Under the pieces are notes generated by a model, which had not been told where the DNA came from, did not search any database, and was given only the letters and a program-made list of their open reading frames with translations. Position numbers and translations under genes: made by a program. Of a stretch of DNA of 64,000 nucleotides, positions 63,811-64,000 are shown piece by piece. Position 1 is the stretch's first letter, and each line of letters opens with the position of its first letter. The DNA comes from Gemmatimonadota bacterium (GTDB taxonomy: Bacteria; Gemmatimonadota; Gemmatimonadetes; Longimicrobiales; Gaopeijiaceae): the NCBI GenBank assembly GCA_016873995.1, contig VGVR01000005.1, positions 62,001 to 126,000 of the forward strand. The letters run 5' to 3'.

Positions 63811-64000
63811 CAGTCGCGCCTCCGGCTATCGAAGAAGAGGCGCCCGTGCGGGTTCACCTCCGCCCATACGTTGCGGTAGAGCGCCTCGGGTCCAGGGACC
63901 GGCGAGTTCTCGGCGAAGTCTGCGGCCTCGCTCGCGAGGCGTCGGGCGTGGGCGTCCATCGCCTCGAGCCCTTCTTGGTCCAGGATGCCGCCGCTGAACA
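63810..64000 (-). CDS. pdhA: Pyruvate dehydrogenase E1 alpha subunit, C-terminal part
   Basis: Only the last 63 codons are in the window, ending with TGA at 63812-63810 that overlaps the pdhB start. The visible frame contains GGILDQEGLEAMDAHARRLA and ALYRNVWAEVNPHGRLFFDS, the helical end typical of E1 alpha. It is cut by the window edge, not broken. It gives the operon order pdhA-pdhB-pdhC on the minus strand. Confidence 0.85.
   Translation of the reverse strand, partial: FSGGILDQEGLEAMDAHARRLASEAADFAENSPVPGPEALYRNVWAEVNPHGRLFFDSRRRD

Overview
The window is GC-rich (roughly two thirds G+C), densely coded bacterial chromosome. Genes overlap at ATGA/GTGA junctions, and there is no rRNA, recognisable tRNA, CRISPR array, phage or transposase gene. 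The gene set suggests an aerobic Gram-negative heterotroph: two large secreted CBM9/DUF5916-type beta-barrel proteins, a caa3-like oxidase cluster with an unusual subunit IV-cytochrome c fusion, a DPP-IV-like S9 peptidase, glycolate oxidase GlcDEF, a long (plant/cyanobacterial-type) IspH and the TIGR03546/TIGR03545 pair. I read this as Gemmatimonadota or a near relative. That is inference from gene content, not a marker-gene placement.

Layout. 0-5 kb: AAA/DUF4143 ATPase, ETF-ubiquinone oxidoreductase with a missing cluster cysteine, MoxR/ChlI-like AAA ATPase, GNAT. 5-11 kb: two tandem paralogous small proteins of unknown function, then three genes carrying in-frame TAGs or a frameshift (a plastocyanin-like/CNA-like secreted protein, a class III adenylate cyclase receptor, a TIGR03545 protein) around an intact TIGR03546 membrane protein. 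11-17 kb: creatininase-family hydrolase, MutY, the VWA partner of the MoxR ATPase, and an NTF2-CBM9-DUF5916 fusion. 17-23.5 kb (minus strand): respiratory cluster (di-haem cytochrome c lipoprotein, small membrane protein, CoxB, CoxA, CoxC, CoxD-cytochrome c fusion, a second subunit III, a small CxxC membrane protein, and a TPR protein with an in-frame TAG). 23-27.5 kb: Trm112-like protein, DUF192 lipoprotein, a decayed ABC ATPase/permease pair, hemD-hemC. 27.6-35.4 kb: DUF5916 protein, Yip1-like protein, lipoprotein, an unknown protein, alkaline-phosphatase-superfamily enzyme, and a GspE/PilB ATPase with a C-terminal zinc ribbon. 35-41.5 kb (minus): tightly coupled MBL-glcD-glcE-glcF-M20 remnant-MenC/NSAR operon. 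41.5-50 kb: GAF, M42 peptidase, DinB, FxsA, IspH, MarR, LpdA, glycosyltransferase, GNAT-like protein. 50-57.6 kb: sodium:solute symporter, S9 peptidase, CADD-family protein, SulP, secreted protein. 57.6-64 kb: GT47-GT8 two-domain glycosyltransferase, DUF3095 cyclase-like protein, secreted DinB protein, and the PDH operon pdhA(partial)-pdhB-pdhC, whose E3 (lpdA) lies 15 kb away.

How the genes work together. Pyruvate dehydrogenase, glycolate oxidase and ETF-QO feed electrons to a quinone pool, and the oxidase cluster with its own cytochrome c domains terminates the chain. HemC/HemD supply tetrapyrrole precursors for these haems. The most notable signals are the cluster of TAG/frameshift lesions at 6.6-9.4 kb (plus one TAG at 17.3 kb and a decayed ABC transporter at 24-25.7 kb), the lost fourth Fe-S ligand in ETF-QO, several domain fusions, and the tandem paralogues at 5.1-6.2 kb. 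No convincing wholly new multi-gene defence or biosynthetic system was found.
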